From positions 1,470,001-1,534,000 of the forward strand of contig JBBDHG010000098.1 of NCBI GenBank assembly GCA_037951165.1: a stretch of DNA of 64,000 bases, read 5' to 3'. Below are positions 44,975 through 55,249 of the stretch, piece after piece. Origin of the DNA: Lophius americanus (Eukaryota > Chordata > Actinopteri > Lophiiformes > Lophiidae). A program made the position numbers and the translations under genes. Each line of letters opens with the position of its first letter. The first letter of the stretch is position 1. Under the pieces are notes generated by a model. It was not told the DNA's origin. It ran no database searches and saw only the letters and a list, made by a program, of their open reading frames with translations.

Positions 44975-45215
44975 TCTGTGCTGCCGTCCCCTACAGCAAG
45001 GGTATAGCCGTGAAAAGCCCCCAATCCCCAGCGTTCAAGCAATTCCCCTGAGTGAATTTCTCAGGGGAAGTTCACTCAAGTTCATTCACTAAAATTAAAT
45101 AAAAAATCCAACATTCTGACATGTGCAAGATAGATCTGAGTTGATTCATGTGCACCAAATTTGAACAAATTATTACCAACAGTTGTGAAATGATGGCCTG
45201 AAATCCATTGTAGAT
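44975..45215 (+). repeat. repeat R, copy 11
   Basis: GTCCCCTACAGCAAGGGTAT, AGCCGTGAAAAGCCCCCAAT, CCCCAGCGTTCAAGC start the copy, followed by GTGCAAGATAGATCTGAGTT, GATTCATGTGCACCAAATTT and GAAATGATGGCCTG. An extra TTCACTCAAGTTCATTCACT duplication sits in the left part. Confidence 0.75.
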
Positions 45216-45619
45216 AAAGCTTTTATATTTTTAATGGGGAAACAGCTTTATAAACCAATAAATCCATATTTTATAGCCTTAATTGTTTAGATAATTGACT
45301 TGATAGCGTGAGGCAGTAGCTCTCTGCCAACTCAAAACGACCAATCTGAGCAGTTTCCTGCAGAGAACCATGGCCAACTAAGAAGTTCTTGCTAACATGC
45401 TAGCCACTACATATTTCTCTGCAAACTATTCCAGTGAGTGCTGAAGATTGTTGACTGACAAAGTCAACAGACGGTTATCTGCATAGAGTGAAAACACAAT
45501 TCTGAGCTTCCCAAACCAGACACTCTCCTCTCTTTGACTGCACCTTCAGATACTGGATTAGCAACCGACACTTGCAAAGTTTAAATGCTATAATTAGGCC
45601 TACGCGTTTGCCCCGAGAA

Positions 45620-46076
45620 CACGGGTTTATCCCAGAAAGCCCCCTATCCCCTGGATTGTAAAAGCAATTCACCCGATTGAACTCCCCAGATTAGATGTGA
45701 AATGATGTCTTAAAAAAATTGTGTTTTCGTAAAAAAAATGAAAAAAAACCTCCACCTCGTGATTAAAATATGAACTATTAGAAAACATTACATAAACAAG
45801 ATAGATCTCCTTTAACCGATTAAAATGCCACAAATTTGGACTAAATCTTGCCAACGGTTGAAAAATTGTGACCTGAAAACTTTTGGAAATAAAGCTCCCC
45901 CTAGTGTTGGAAAAATACAAACGACCTTTCCCAAAAACAATCAAATCTTTCCTCACACAAAGGCCAAATTGGGTATAAAATTTGAAAATTACACGTGAAA
46001 GGGTTTTTATGTTATCGAGTTAAAACAAAGGCATTGACAATTCCATAATATTTGACTTTTCAGGGATATTATAATT
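45620..46076 (+). repeat. repeat R, copy 12 (single-unit, both ends)
   Basis: Left end GGGTTTATCCCAGAAAGCCC and CCTATCCCCTGGATTG; unit AATATGAACTATTAG, AACAAGATAGATCTCC, ACAAATTTGGACTAAATC; right part GGAAATAAAGCTCCCCCTAG, CAAATCTTTCCTCACACAAA, GGGTATAAAATTTGAAAATT. It ends with AATATTTGACTTTTCAGGGATATT, here split: palindrome arms flank CTTT. About 455 bp long; the best example of the minimal element. Confidence 0.85.
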
Positions 46077-46102
46077 GAACCTTTGGACATGGGTGATCAT
46101 AA

Positions 46103-46180
46103 TGCTTTGTAGCACTTTGAGATTTGATCCAAATGTAAAGTGCATTATAAATTAAATGTATTATTATTATTATTATAAGG
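46103..46180 (+). mobile_element. LINE-A 3'-tail fragment
   Basis: GTAGCACTTTGAGATTTGAT, CCAAATGTAAAGTGCATTAT, then (ATT)n at 46162-46176. Nearly identical to the 3' end at 33112-33179; 5' truncation to under 80 bp. It sits 27 bp after R copy 12. Confidence 0.85.
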
Positions 46181-46880
46181 GTCAACAATAACACATTTAT
46201 ATTATTTTTCACTTAGCTTTTTTATTTTATAAAATATGATCAATGTTATTGCGCATTAGATGAATTCTCAGTTCTAATCGTGTCTGTTTCCCCTCATTCA
46301 GTAAACTGTTGAGAAAATCAACAATACTGATGCTGGTGTTTGTCAGGATGTCAGGAACGTGGGCTACGGGCAAATGATATCCCACCTAAATTGTTTTACA
46401 GTTTTGCGGCTGTTATTGCAGTCATTAGTTTAAATTATTGAGTCACAAGACAGCATTTCTGAAGCTGAGTATTGGCTTTAATTTATATGTAAATGCATCT
46501 GTAGCCTTTGTATTATTTTGTCAGCTCATCATTTGTTGAAAGGAGTTGTTGGATGTTTAGTGTGGAGGGATGTTGATTGCAACTCAGATGGTTGAACTCC
46601 AGAGAATAAGTCCAATATCTGTCATTGGGAGTACGATTTTTGTAGAATTTAAGTAGGTTTCTTTGCTGATTGTGAAACGGCCACAGTTACGGCTCATTCT
46701 ACTTATAATTCTCATCTTTCACACATGCTCAGTCTTAATTACCTTATTCACTGACTGGGACATCATTGACATAACCTGTGCTCTTTCACAGCAGCTACAT
46801 CCGTCCAATCAGAGCGACACGCCTTCATGTTAGCTTATATCATCAGCTGTTGACTTTCTCAATATGATTTTCTCCACTCG
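46181..46880. other. no recognised feature
   Basis: AT-rich unique sequence without supported genes or elements. Confidence 0.4.
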
Positions 46881-46884
46881 TCTA

Positions 46885-47175
46885 CTGTGATTCCTTCCTG
46901 ATGCTGGTTCCTCATCCTCATCTCCTCATCGTCCTCGCAGATCCAGATCAGTCTCTGCAGAGTCATCAGCCACACCACCTTTATCAAGCCTCCAAGTGGA
47001 ATGCTCCTTGTTATCCTGTTGTTTCTCAGGGAAGGTGTCCTTCAGTTACAGTCTCCCTGAAGAGTCTGAGTGCCATAAACTGTTATAAACATTCATCTTT
47101 ACTTTCTCCCCTCTGCACTTCTTGATTTTAGTGGATTAATATCTGTTGTGTGAATAAAAGGCAAATTCCTCAACT
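46885..47175 (+). repeat. CT-rich repeat-like segment, possible retroelement end
   Basis: ATCCTCATCTCCTCATCGTC, CTGTTGTTTCTCAGGGAAGG, CAGTCTCCCTGAAGAGTCTG and TGTGTGAATAAAAGGC resemble a recurrent fish repeat ending in a polyadenylation-like hexamer (47152-47157), as LTRs do. No TG...CA termini or target duplications were identified. Confidence 0.3.
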
Positions 47176-48755
47176 TTCTGTGAAGCAGAGGCTTTTTTGA
47201 CTCGCTAAAGCGGATCAGAAATTATGGAAAATGTAAATGTTCTCCAAAACTATTCAGTCAATCACTGTATACGGCAGAAGCTAACTGAGCAAAGTCTTCT
47301 AGTGTACGGGTAAAAAAAGAGATATTTACTTAGAGTTGAAAACTCAATCACAGTCCTAATCAAGTAGGTTTCTAACATAAAATCCTAGTTTTCTACATAA
47401 AACGTACCAAGAGAGGTGATTACACTGGGATAATTAATAGCAGCCTGAAAAGTCATTTCTGACAGCGCTGTTGCTGTGAGCAAATAGGGGATATGAGAAC
47501 GCCAGTTCTTCCACGTACACGTGGGTTCAGAATATCAAAACGAAATAACAACAAAGCTATTGAATCTGAACGGCTCCAATAAAAAGATGCAAACTGCTGA
47601 AGGTCATGAGCTGCCATTTCTTCACTTAGACTCTTTGGTTGAATAAATTCACAAAACCACCCATACTGAAGTCAAAATTAGCTTCCGTTTAAAGCATAAC
47701 TTAAAATTGAACACAAGCACATTGCGGGTTTCTTTAGTATTTTCTTTGTGACCTTTAATCATATTCACAGTATTAAAGCCTTCAGGCTAACTAGAGAGGA
47801 TTATGATTATTTGTAGTAGATAGGATAAATCCAGCTAGAAACTGTAGCCTGCTATGCAATACAGTACACTTTTCTATAGACCATTACCAAACAGTGATCT
47901 TATGCACAGATTTACACTTTTTTAAATAAAAAAGAAACTGTATGCAACTGTAAAGCCCTTTTATTGATATTACTAAGTATAGGGGGGAAACTCTATAGAA
48001 ATTTCATTATAGCACAGTGTTGTCCATGACACAAAGTTTGGTATGAAAAGTCAAAGCAGCCTGCATTCGTGCTCATAAATCAGCCAGTGTAAAATGCTGA
48101 GATAAAAAAAGATTATGCAGGTAAAGGGAAAGTTGTTTCACAAAAATATCTAACTCAAGTACTTTATCAGTGAATAGCAATGACATCTAACAGCTTTCAG
48201 ATGTTATCTGAATGTGATGTCGGGTTCATACATCCATCTCTTATCTGCAAAGGCAACCCAGTCACGTTTAGATACAAATATAATCAGTCTAAAGCTTTTC
48301 TAGGACGGCCCTGGGATCATATCTGTATCACCACTTTTGGGCAATAATGAAGTACTTCTAGTAATATTTGTGGGAGCTAGTAGAGTAAGACATTACGGTA
48401 CTTTCGATGGTGAGGAAAATATACTTAGGAAATAGTAAAACACATGTTTGGTGGCACAACAACCAACCTTTTTATTGTCCAATCATGTTAAATATACATT
48501 TGTAGTATTTGGAAGGGCACAGTTGAGGGAGTTGAAGACTCACTATGTTTAGATTAGGCTTCAATCTTTCCTTTCTGACAAAGTGGTCTGGCAATAAGGT
48601 AGCCCCCTAACTTGGCTTCTTTGGGCTTTCTCATCTTAGACCTCGTTCATATGTGTAAAAGCAGCGGCTATGATAGTTACCAGTATTATAAGTAACGTCA
48701 TCATGATATACTACAAATTACTACTGCATCATTCTAGCTGTAATTATAATATTGC
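47176..48755. other. no recognised feature
   Basis: AT-rich unique sequence; no supported gene, repeat or element. Confidence 0.4.
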
Positions 48756-48756
48756 A

Positions 48757-48758
<2 letters not shown>

Positions 48759-48818
<60 letters not shown>

Positions 48819-48841
48819 TGTGTATGTGTGTATGTGTGTAT
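48759..48841. repeat. (TG)n microsatellite
   Basis: About 27 uninterrupted TG units to 48814, then imperfect TGTATG repeats. Long enough to be polymorphic and to form Z-DNA. Confidence 0.98.
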
Positions 48842-49194
48842 GCATCTTTTCCTCTCTATTGCAAATTGTTACGATTGAGACCCATGAGCTGACACAGAGA
48901 CGAGTAAAGACTTAAGTGGGTTTAATGGAGTTTGCAAAGGCGAATAGAAGGAATTGCTGGAAAAGGGACGAGGATCGTAAACCTGGTCCGGCTTTACCCG
49001 TGTGTAAGGCTGTCAGTAGTGGACCACAAAACCTGTAGTGCACTCTGGTGCTGAGAAATGGATCAGTCAGGGTCTGAAGTCTGGTGTGGAGATGGCCAGA
49101 GGACCACACCCTCAAACACCTACACAAACACAGAAAAGAGGGGGAGGGGACACTGGAGGGACAAGAAAAATCGAGTCCACTTAAGGAGTTATAA

Positions 49195-49345
49195 ATCATG
49201 GGCAGGCACTGTTGCTCTCACCCCATCTACCTCCACCATTTCTCTGTCTCTCTCTCCCCCAATCACACCAGTCAATAAAGAGAACTGTCTTTACCTGCTC
49301 TTTTGGAAAGTGCCTTGAGATTACGTTTGGTATGATTTGGTGTTA
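49195..49345 (+). mobile_element. LINE-B-like 3'-tail remnant
   Basis: TTTCTCTGTCTCTCTCTCCC, then CTTTACCTGCTCTTTTGGAA, AGTGCCTTGAGATTACGTTT and GATTTGGTGTTATTTGAGTA. This parallels the 'CTGCTCTTT..AAAGTGCCTTGAGATGACTTT..ATTTGGCGCTATATAAA' ending of fish L2/Rex1-like LINEs. Confidence 0.65.
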
Positions 49346-49349
49346 TTTG

Positions 49350-51005
49350 AGTAAAAACCTGTACCATTTTATCATCTTTTTTCCTTTTATAAATGAAAGG
49401 TGCACTTCACTGCTGTATCTGGAGGTATAGGCGAACGGTAAAAAATGCTCCCAGGTAATATTTGAAGGGTGCATTTGAAAGTATTTTTTTCCCCCCTCTC
49501 AGTCTGACGAATGTGATTATTGCGATGGACTGTAGGAGATTTACCATAAAGAAAAAAGCCTCTAAAAGCAAACTGCCTGCTCGGCGCTTCCAGAGTAGAT
49601 GGTTGGCAGTGAACCAAGCTTGTAATATGCACTGAGGACGTGACTGCACCTCCAGTCCACTTTGATCTCAGAGCAGGCAAACACTCTGGAAAGCAGCTAA
49701 TGCAAAAGTTTGGAATCTTTTGTGTGTATGTCGGATTGCAGCTAAAGTGCTCTTAAAGACTTGTGAAGACATTTGCACAAAAACTGTTATTCAACATAAG
49801 AGTCCTTTACAGTATCATTACAAAACACAAATAGCAAATCACATCAAAAAAAAGATGCCAACCAAATCAAGAAGGCTAGGAGAATTTGTTTGAGATAAAT
49901 GTAAAAAAAATACATAAATTAAATTATTAGAGACAATAATCCAATATATTCATACAAGGACATTTTATACCTTTAGATTAAATAATACACTGAAGAGCTA
50001 ATAGATTCCTGACCCTCTAAGTCTGTCTGACCTCCGTCTACCGCCACTGCTCTCTTTCTATTTTCACCAAGTGCTGACCAGATTTTATACCAGCTCTTAC
50101 CACTGAACATCAATCTGTGTGTGAAGGCATCGAAACACTCTGTTTTGGTACGGTTTAGGCAAACGCAAGGATCGAATAGACTTTGACAAGGGTTCAAATT
50201 CATATGGCCAGAGGACTGGATCTGATCTCCAAAACTGTGGGTGTTCCCAATATCCGGACATTATAACCTACCAAGATGGTCGGAGGAAATACAATTGGTG
50301 AACTGCAGGCTCCAATGGTTGGTAGGGAGCAAGGGTTGGCTCGTTGTGTCCAATCTCTCAGCAGAGGTGCTGAAGGAACTACTGTGTGTGTGCAGACTGC
50401 TCAAAGTTCCCACGCTGATCACAATGGCTGCATTAGCATCAGAACTAGACCATAAAGCAATGGAAGAAGTTGGCCTCATCTGATGAATAAAATCTTTTTT
50501 ACATCATGAGGTCGGTTGGGTGCAGTTGCAGGTGCATCATTTACCTGGGGAAAGAGATGGTACACCACAATACAGCTTTAGAGGTGTAGTCGAGTCCATG
50601 CTGTTACGGGTCAGAACAGTTTTGGTGACAGAAATGGGGATCTATGCTTAATGCGGCAGGTGCATGAGGAAGAAGTCTGAAACAATAGAAATCCTGACAG
50701 GACACTGAAATGTTTCATTAAGAGCAAATAGAATAATAATATTCATACCATCATGATGAAGTTACCACACCAAGTATTCAATCACTGACTTTAAGATGAA
50801 TCATTGATATAGTAACAAAAAAATTATTGAAAATGAAATAAAAGTTTATCGGCCCTGTAAATTAGCCATAATTAAGCAATAATTCCCAGAGTCAGTAGAG
50901 TGCACAGATGCATGGATGTCAGTGTATATATGTATACTATACATACATCATATATACACAAGTGTATAAGTTTATAAGTCTTTAATATTCATTTAGTTTG
51001 TATTT
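49350..51005. other. no recognised feature
   Basis: Unique sequence. The frames at 49973-50203 (minus) and 50241-50483 (plus) have no identifiable domain. A small part (50241-50480) is GC-balanced. Confidence 0.35.
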
Positions 51006-51059
51006 TGCAAATTTTTCTATTCCATCCTATTTCACTAACTACTGCTGTCGCTTTATAAA

Positions 51060-51115
51060 TGTCAGAACTTCTGAAACACTTGAATTTCCCCATGGGGATT
51101 AATAAAGTTTGTTCT

Positions 51116-51119
<4 letters not shown>
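51060..51119 (+). mobile_element. retroelement 3'-tail motif (GAATTTCCCC type)
   Basis: CACTTGAATTTCCCCATGGG followed by GATTAATAAAGTTTGTTCTA and TTCTAT matches the ending 'GAATTTCCCC..GGGATTAATAAAGT' common at 3' ends of fish non-LTR elements. The following (AT)n may have grown from its tail. Confidence 0.55.

Positions 51120-51120
<1 letters not shown>

Positions 51121-51146
<26 letters not shown>
51121..51146. repeat. (AT)13 microsatellite
   Basis: Thirteen uninterrupted AT units directly after a retroelement tail. Confidence 0.97.
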
Positions 51147-51149
51147 GTT

Positions 51150-52700
51150 CTGTGATTTCCTGGGATAAAGACGCATCATAACGGCCAACACAAAGGAAGT
51201 CCTTCCTAAGAGCAGCCTTTGTTTCCGCTTTCTTTCAACCTTCTTCCAACTCCATCGGCCTGTTTTGTTTTATCATCTCTGCAGGCTCAATATTCAGCGC
51301 TCATATGTAACCTTTCAGACGTCGATAACCGCTGAGGGTGTGAGGCAGGCAAATCAGGACAGAGAGCAGAGAAGGACAGAGGAGATGACCTCCACCTGAG
51401 CAAAAAGTTGTGAATTGCCTTATGTACTGTGAGCTGCTGCACCTTTACCCTCACAAAACGTAACAAATCTTTGCTTCACACGTAACGGCCGATTGGTCGC
51501 TACAAACTAGCTTGTAACCCCATAAAAGAAATGCATACGATTAGCCGGACTTAAAAAGGTCTAAGGGGCTTTCATAATCAATTCCTTATTGTTTCCTCCC
51601 TGGCATAAAATCGATGGATGGACCATCATGAAAGCCGTGCTGCTGCAATGTCGGGGCATGACATCGACAACATTCGATTATCGGCCAGCAGGTGAAGGAC
51701 CTTCTAAGGATTCTTGAAGGATAGACGCATTTGTAAAGAATCCAGAGGATGAGAGAGCCGCTGGTGCACACAGTCAGGAGGTTCTCTGCTAGCATGAACT
51801 AAGAAGTTTATCAATAAACCAGCGTATATCTTCCTGAAGGCTGCCTTCACACATATTTGTTTTTGCAACGGAGGATTGTCTTTGTTTATTTTCATCTGTT
51901 TGTTTTCTGTGATTGTTTGCTGGAAGACAGCAATATTACCTGACAGATTTACACAAACCTTGATGGGAGGATTGGGCATTGACCCGGAGAGAGCCCATTA
52001 ATTCACATAGATCCAGATAAAAGGGAACATTTCATGTAATTACAAAAAATCTGCTGAACTGATTCAATTAATTAATTAATGAATTCAATTGAATATTTGA
52101 CGTTAAAAGCCGGGAAATTTGTTTAAATTCGAATGTGTTCTTTTTAGATAACAAAACCAATTTATAGATAGAATAATAGACATTACTACCCTTAAAGGTC
52201 ATTTACCAAACATTCCGAACATTTATTTTGCGGTCTTAAAAAAAAAAAAATCAGAAAAAAGACCAAATTATTTTCGATTAATTTTTGTGTCTCCATCTAA
52301 TAAGCTACCCTGTTTTTGGACTATGTGTGGAAGCCGGTGGATCCCATGTAGATGGGCGGAAACCTCTTTTTGTTAAGCAACTGTGCTACCTACTATTTCA
52401 CAGTGCCACACCCACCAGATGCTAAATCGTAACTTATGCACATGTCAAATAATGGATGGTTTTCAACCAACTGTTAAGAATGAGTTAGAATTGGCTGTGT
52501 ATGAAAACAGATACAGTTCTGTGTTCAGTTGCTGTCCACATCTTTGAAAGCTACACAATTCATACTAAACAGTTTATGAATAAAAACACAGGTGAGCTGT
52601 TTTGACTCTTTTCATAAATTGTTTACTATGCGTTTTTAGTTGAAGTGAGTTTGTGTTTGGCTTTTCACTTTTTTTAATTTCTAATCATTTGCTATTCCCA
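51150..52700. other. no recognised feature
   Basis: AT-rich unique sequence; ATTAATTAATTAATGAATTC near 52066 is a short simple repeat. No supported gene. Confidence 0.4.
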
Positions 52701-52704
52701 GCCA

Positions 52705-53515
52705 ACAGTGCCGAGGGTTGAATTGGGGTATTGCCTGAGGAGGTCAGGAGTGACAGAGAAGCATGTTAGAGTTGTAAAGCTTATGTATAATAGCAGTATT
52801 ACGGCGCTGAGATGTGCAGTAGGAGTGACGGCTGGGTTCAAGGCGGAGGTGGGACTGCACCAGGGATCGGATCTGGTCCCCTTCTTGTTTGCTATGGTTA
52901 TAGACAGGCTGACAGATGACGTCAGCCAGGAATCTCCTCGGACTATGATATTTGTGGATTACATTACGATCTCTAGTGAGATCAGGGAGTAGGAAGAGGA
53001 AAACCTGGAGATGTGGAGGTATGCGCTGGAGAGAAGAGGAATTGAGGTCAGTATGACAGAAAACGTGTTTGAATGACAGGGAGGCTAGTGGAATAGTGAG
53101 GATGTAAAGAGTAAAGGTGAAGAAGGTGCAGGAGTTTAAGTACGTGGGGTCAACTGTTCAGAGCAGCAAGGAGTGTGGAACATCTGTCAAGAAGTGGGTG
53201 CAGGCAGGGTGGTGTGGGTGGGGAAGAGTGTCTGGAGTTATCTGTGACAGAAAAGTAGCAGAAAAAAATCGAGGGAAAGGTTAAAAAGAGAGACCAGATT
53301 GAGATGGTTTAAACATTTGGATCTATTGGTAGAAGGATGCTGGAGATGGAGCAACCAGGCAGGAGAAAAAAAGGAAAGACCAAAGATGCTAGGAGAGAGG
53401 ACATGGAATTGGTTGGTGTTAGAGTGGATGATGCAGAGGACAGGGAAAGATGGAAACAGATGAGGTACTGTGGTGACCCCTAAAGGGAACAGCCCGAAGA
53501 AGAAGAAAAAAAAGA
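52705..53515 (+). mobile_element. RTE-type LINE fragment, heavily decayed
   Basis: About 810 bp from the middle of the RT domain to the 3' end. The translated pieces CAVGVTAGFKAEVGLHQGSD, LVPFLFAMVIDRLTDDV and ESPRTMIFVDY show the RTE pattern (GLHQGS-LSPFLF; FADDI). Downstream, WRYALERRGIEVS and REDMELVGVRVDDAEDRERW are recognisable. It ends CTGTGGTGACCCCTAAAGGG plus (GAAGAA)n at 53494-53515. Stops and frameshifts are frequent. Confidence 0.85.
52708..52992 (+). pseudogene. RTE reverse-transcriptase fragment with altered catalytic motif
   Basis: A 94-codon frame. Motif B (GLHQGSDLVPFLFAM) is present. The catalytic box, normally F-A-D-D-I in RTE elements, reads F-V-D-Y-I, so one of the two metal-binding aspartates is Tyr. 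The enzyme would be inactive even without the later stops. Confidence 0.8.
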
Positions 53516-53519
53516 AGAG

Positions 53520-54325
53520 TCATCCGAGTTAATACAGTAACGGAATAATTCCGTTATTCCAGAGAATATTGTAGAATAAAATTTAATTTTGAGTCTTGAA
53601 CTAACATGAAACCTCTGTCCTGTAGGGATACTGCCTGTGATCAATGTCATTCAATCTCATGGTCTTTACAGACACAGCAGAATTTACAGGGCTTCCCAGC
53701 AACGTGCCGGCAATTTCCAAGTCGACCCGTAATACAACTAGAATTCCCTCCGGCTCAGACTGAAGTTACCCAACTGTGCTGGAAGCGTGACTGCATCCCT
53801 AATTGCTGTTTTCACACACAAAAACCAGTGGTTGACTTTATTCTCCTCTTTCATTATTAGGCTGAAATAACAGATGGAGTTTGAGTTGTTTTGTATTCTG
53901 CTCAATCACAAGAACCTCACAGCCGTTATGGTCCTCCGTGGCTCCACGCTACCTTGGAGACAGTCCCTCGCTGTCTCTGACCTGATGACGCTTTTGTCAC
54001 ATCTCTCTTTCAGCGCAGAGAAATGGAGTTTGACTCCGGCTGCTCTTGCCCTGAATCCTCCGGGGGCTGTATTAAAAAGGCATCGCAGCAATGTTGACAG
54101 GAATACATTTATCGGGATTGTGTCTCCTTTCAAGAGGCGGCTGGGAGTGGCGCTGGCTGCCACAGGTCGCCTTTGCTGGCTGGCAGGCCATTTGATCTGC
54201 ATATCACCTACACCGGCTGGTGCTTCACATGCAGCCACTCATCTGGCGGTGGATGGAGATCAGATGGGTGCTGCTTTTTATTATTTCAAAATCACTGAGC
54301 ACAACACTTTTTTTTTTTTGCCAAT
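53520..54325. other. unannotated unique sequence with chance frames
   Basis: Plus-strand 153-codon (53874-54335) and minus-strand 110-codon (53906-54238) frames overlap. Neither shows a domain, and the region flows into the enhancer-like block at 54330. It could itself be conserved non-coding DNA. Confidence 0.3.
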
Positions 54326-54329
54326 AAAT

Positions 54330-54600
54330 ATCTGAGCAGAGTTTCCTCCTCTTGCTTTTTGTCAATCCTGACAGTAATTGCCCGTCTGTGAAGCTTTTGG
54401 AATATGAATATAGATGCTAATGAGATTAATAGCCTCGTACCTCCTGCACTCAAATACTGCAGTGTGTTTTAAAGCACTGGAAAAGATACTTCATAGGATT
54501 AATTCCGGCCTTTCCGCATCACTTGAAATCAGCCAGCAGAAGGACTCAAACGCACCAGCAAACTTTGTCATGGCTTACAGCACCTGCTACACCTTATAAA
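54330..54600. promoter_or_regulatory. candidate conserved non-coding regulatory block
   Basis: GCTAATGAGATTAATAGCCT (54417-54436), GACAGTAATTGCCC and ATAGGATTAATTCCGG give four homeodomain-type TAAT cores, with the E-box-like CAGCACCTGC, in repeat-free GC-balanced sequence. Texture like vertebrate developmental enhancers; conservation untested. Confidence 0.35.
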
Positions 54601-54842
54601 ACGTAATAACCGTTATTGTGACGGAGGATTCATCTATCCGTACTTTTACTGCAAATGAACACCTCTATGTTCCCCATCGAGAAAAACTGTTTGTCGGGAG
54701 TATGTGTATCATACATAATGTAGGAGTTTCTCATCCAGGAAGGCACCCGCTCCTAAAACCTCTTCTCCCTTTCATTAAATCTTCCAACGTGGAGAAATTG
54801 TTCAGTCAGTTTGTAATTGTTTTTGCCTGGGTATCTAACTGA

Positions 54843-55245
54843 CAACATCATATGCTGTACATGTAAACGACATCATTCTGTTTTCTGCGCTCCTGTAAGT
54901 TAGACAAAGAAAGCTGGAAGCCCCGTGTGAGTGAAGCACTGTTCCTGTTATCAACTTTTTAACCATTGACTCTCTGGGCTGCTGTGAAGAAATAAGTTTT
55001 TATGGGACAACTTTGTTCTCAAATATACCTAAACTTGTACGCCAAAGGATGTTAGCCTGGTCACATGTGTAACAGCAGACATTTGTTGGATGGATAGGAA
55101 CAGAATTATGTAACTTGATACAGCCAAAACAAGTCTAACGAGAGTCAAACAATTATCTGGAAAGATGCTGGACCTAAAAGTTGAGCTTTAAATGGACCAT
55201 TTTCCATGAAATACAAAATTTCATCATGAAATATTAAATATTTTT
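54843..55245. other. no recognised feature
   Basis: Unique AT-rich sequence leading into the tandem array. Confidence 0.4.
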
Positions 55246-55249
55246 TAAT

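Noticed and set aside
45620..46076. R as a Helitron
   Set aside because: It has a terminal palindrome, but no CTRR end or TC start was seen, and its two ends are related inverted sequences, unlike Helitrons.
46885..47175. Solo LTR
   Set aside because: A poly(A)-like hexamer and CT-rich body were seen but no terminal TG/CA or target duplication; kept only as an unclassified repeat-like segment.
48670..48915. 81-codon frame with Cys-Val repeats
   Set aside because: Translation of the (TG)n microsatellite.
53874..54335. 153-codon plus-strand frame and opposing 110-codon frame
   Set aside because: No recognisable domain; overlapping frames on both strands in GC-balanced DNA are expected by chance at this length.
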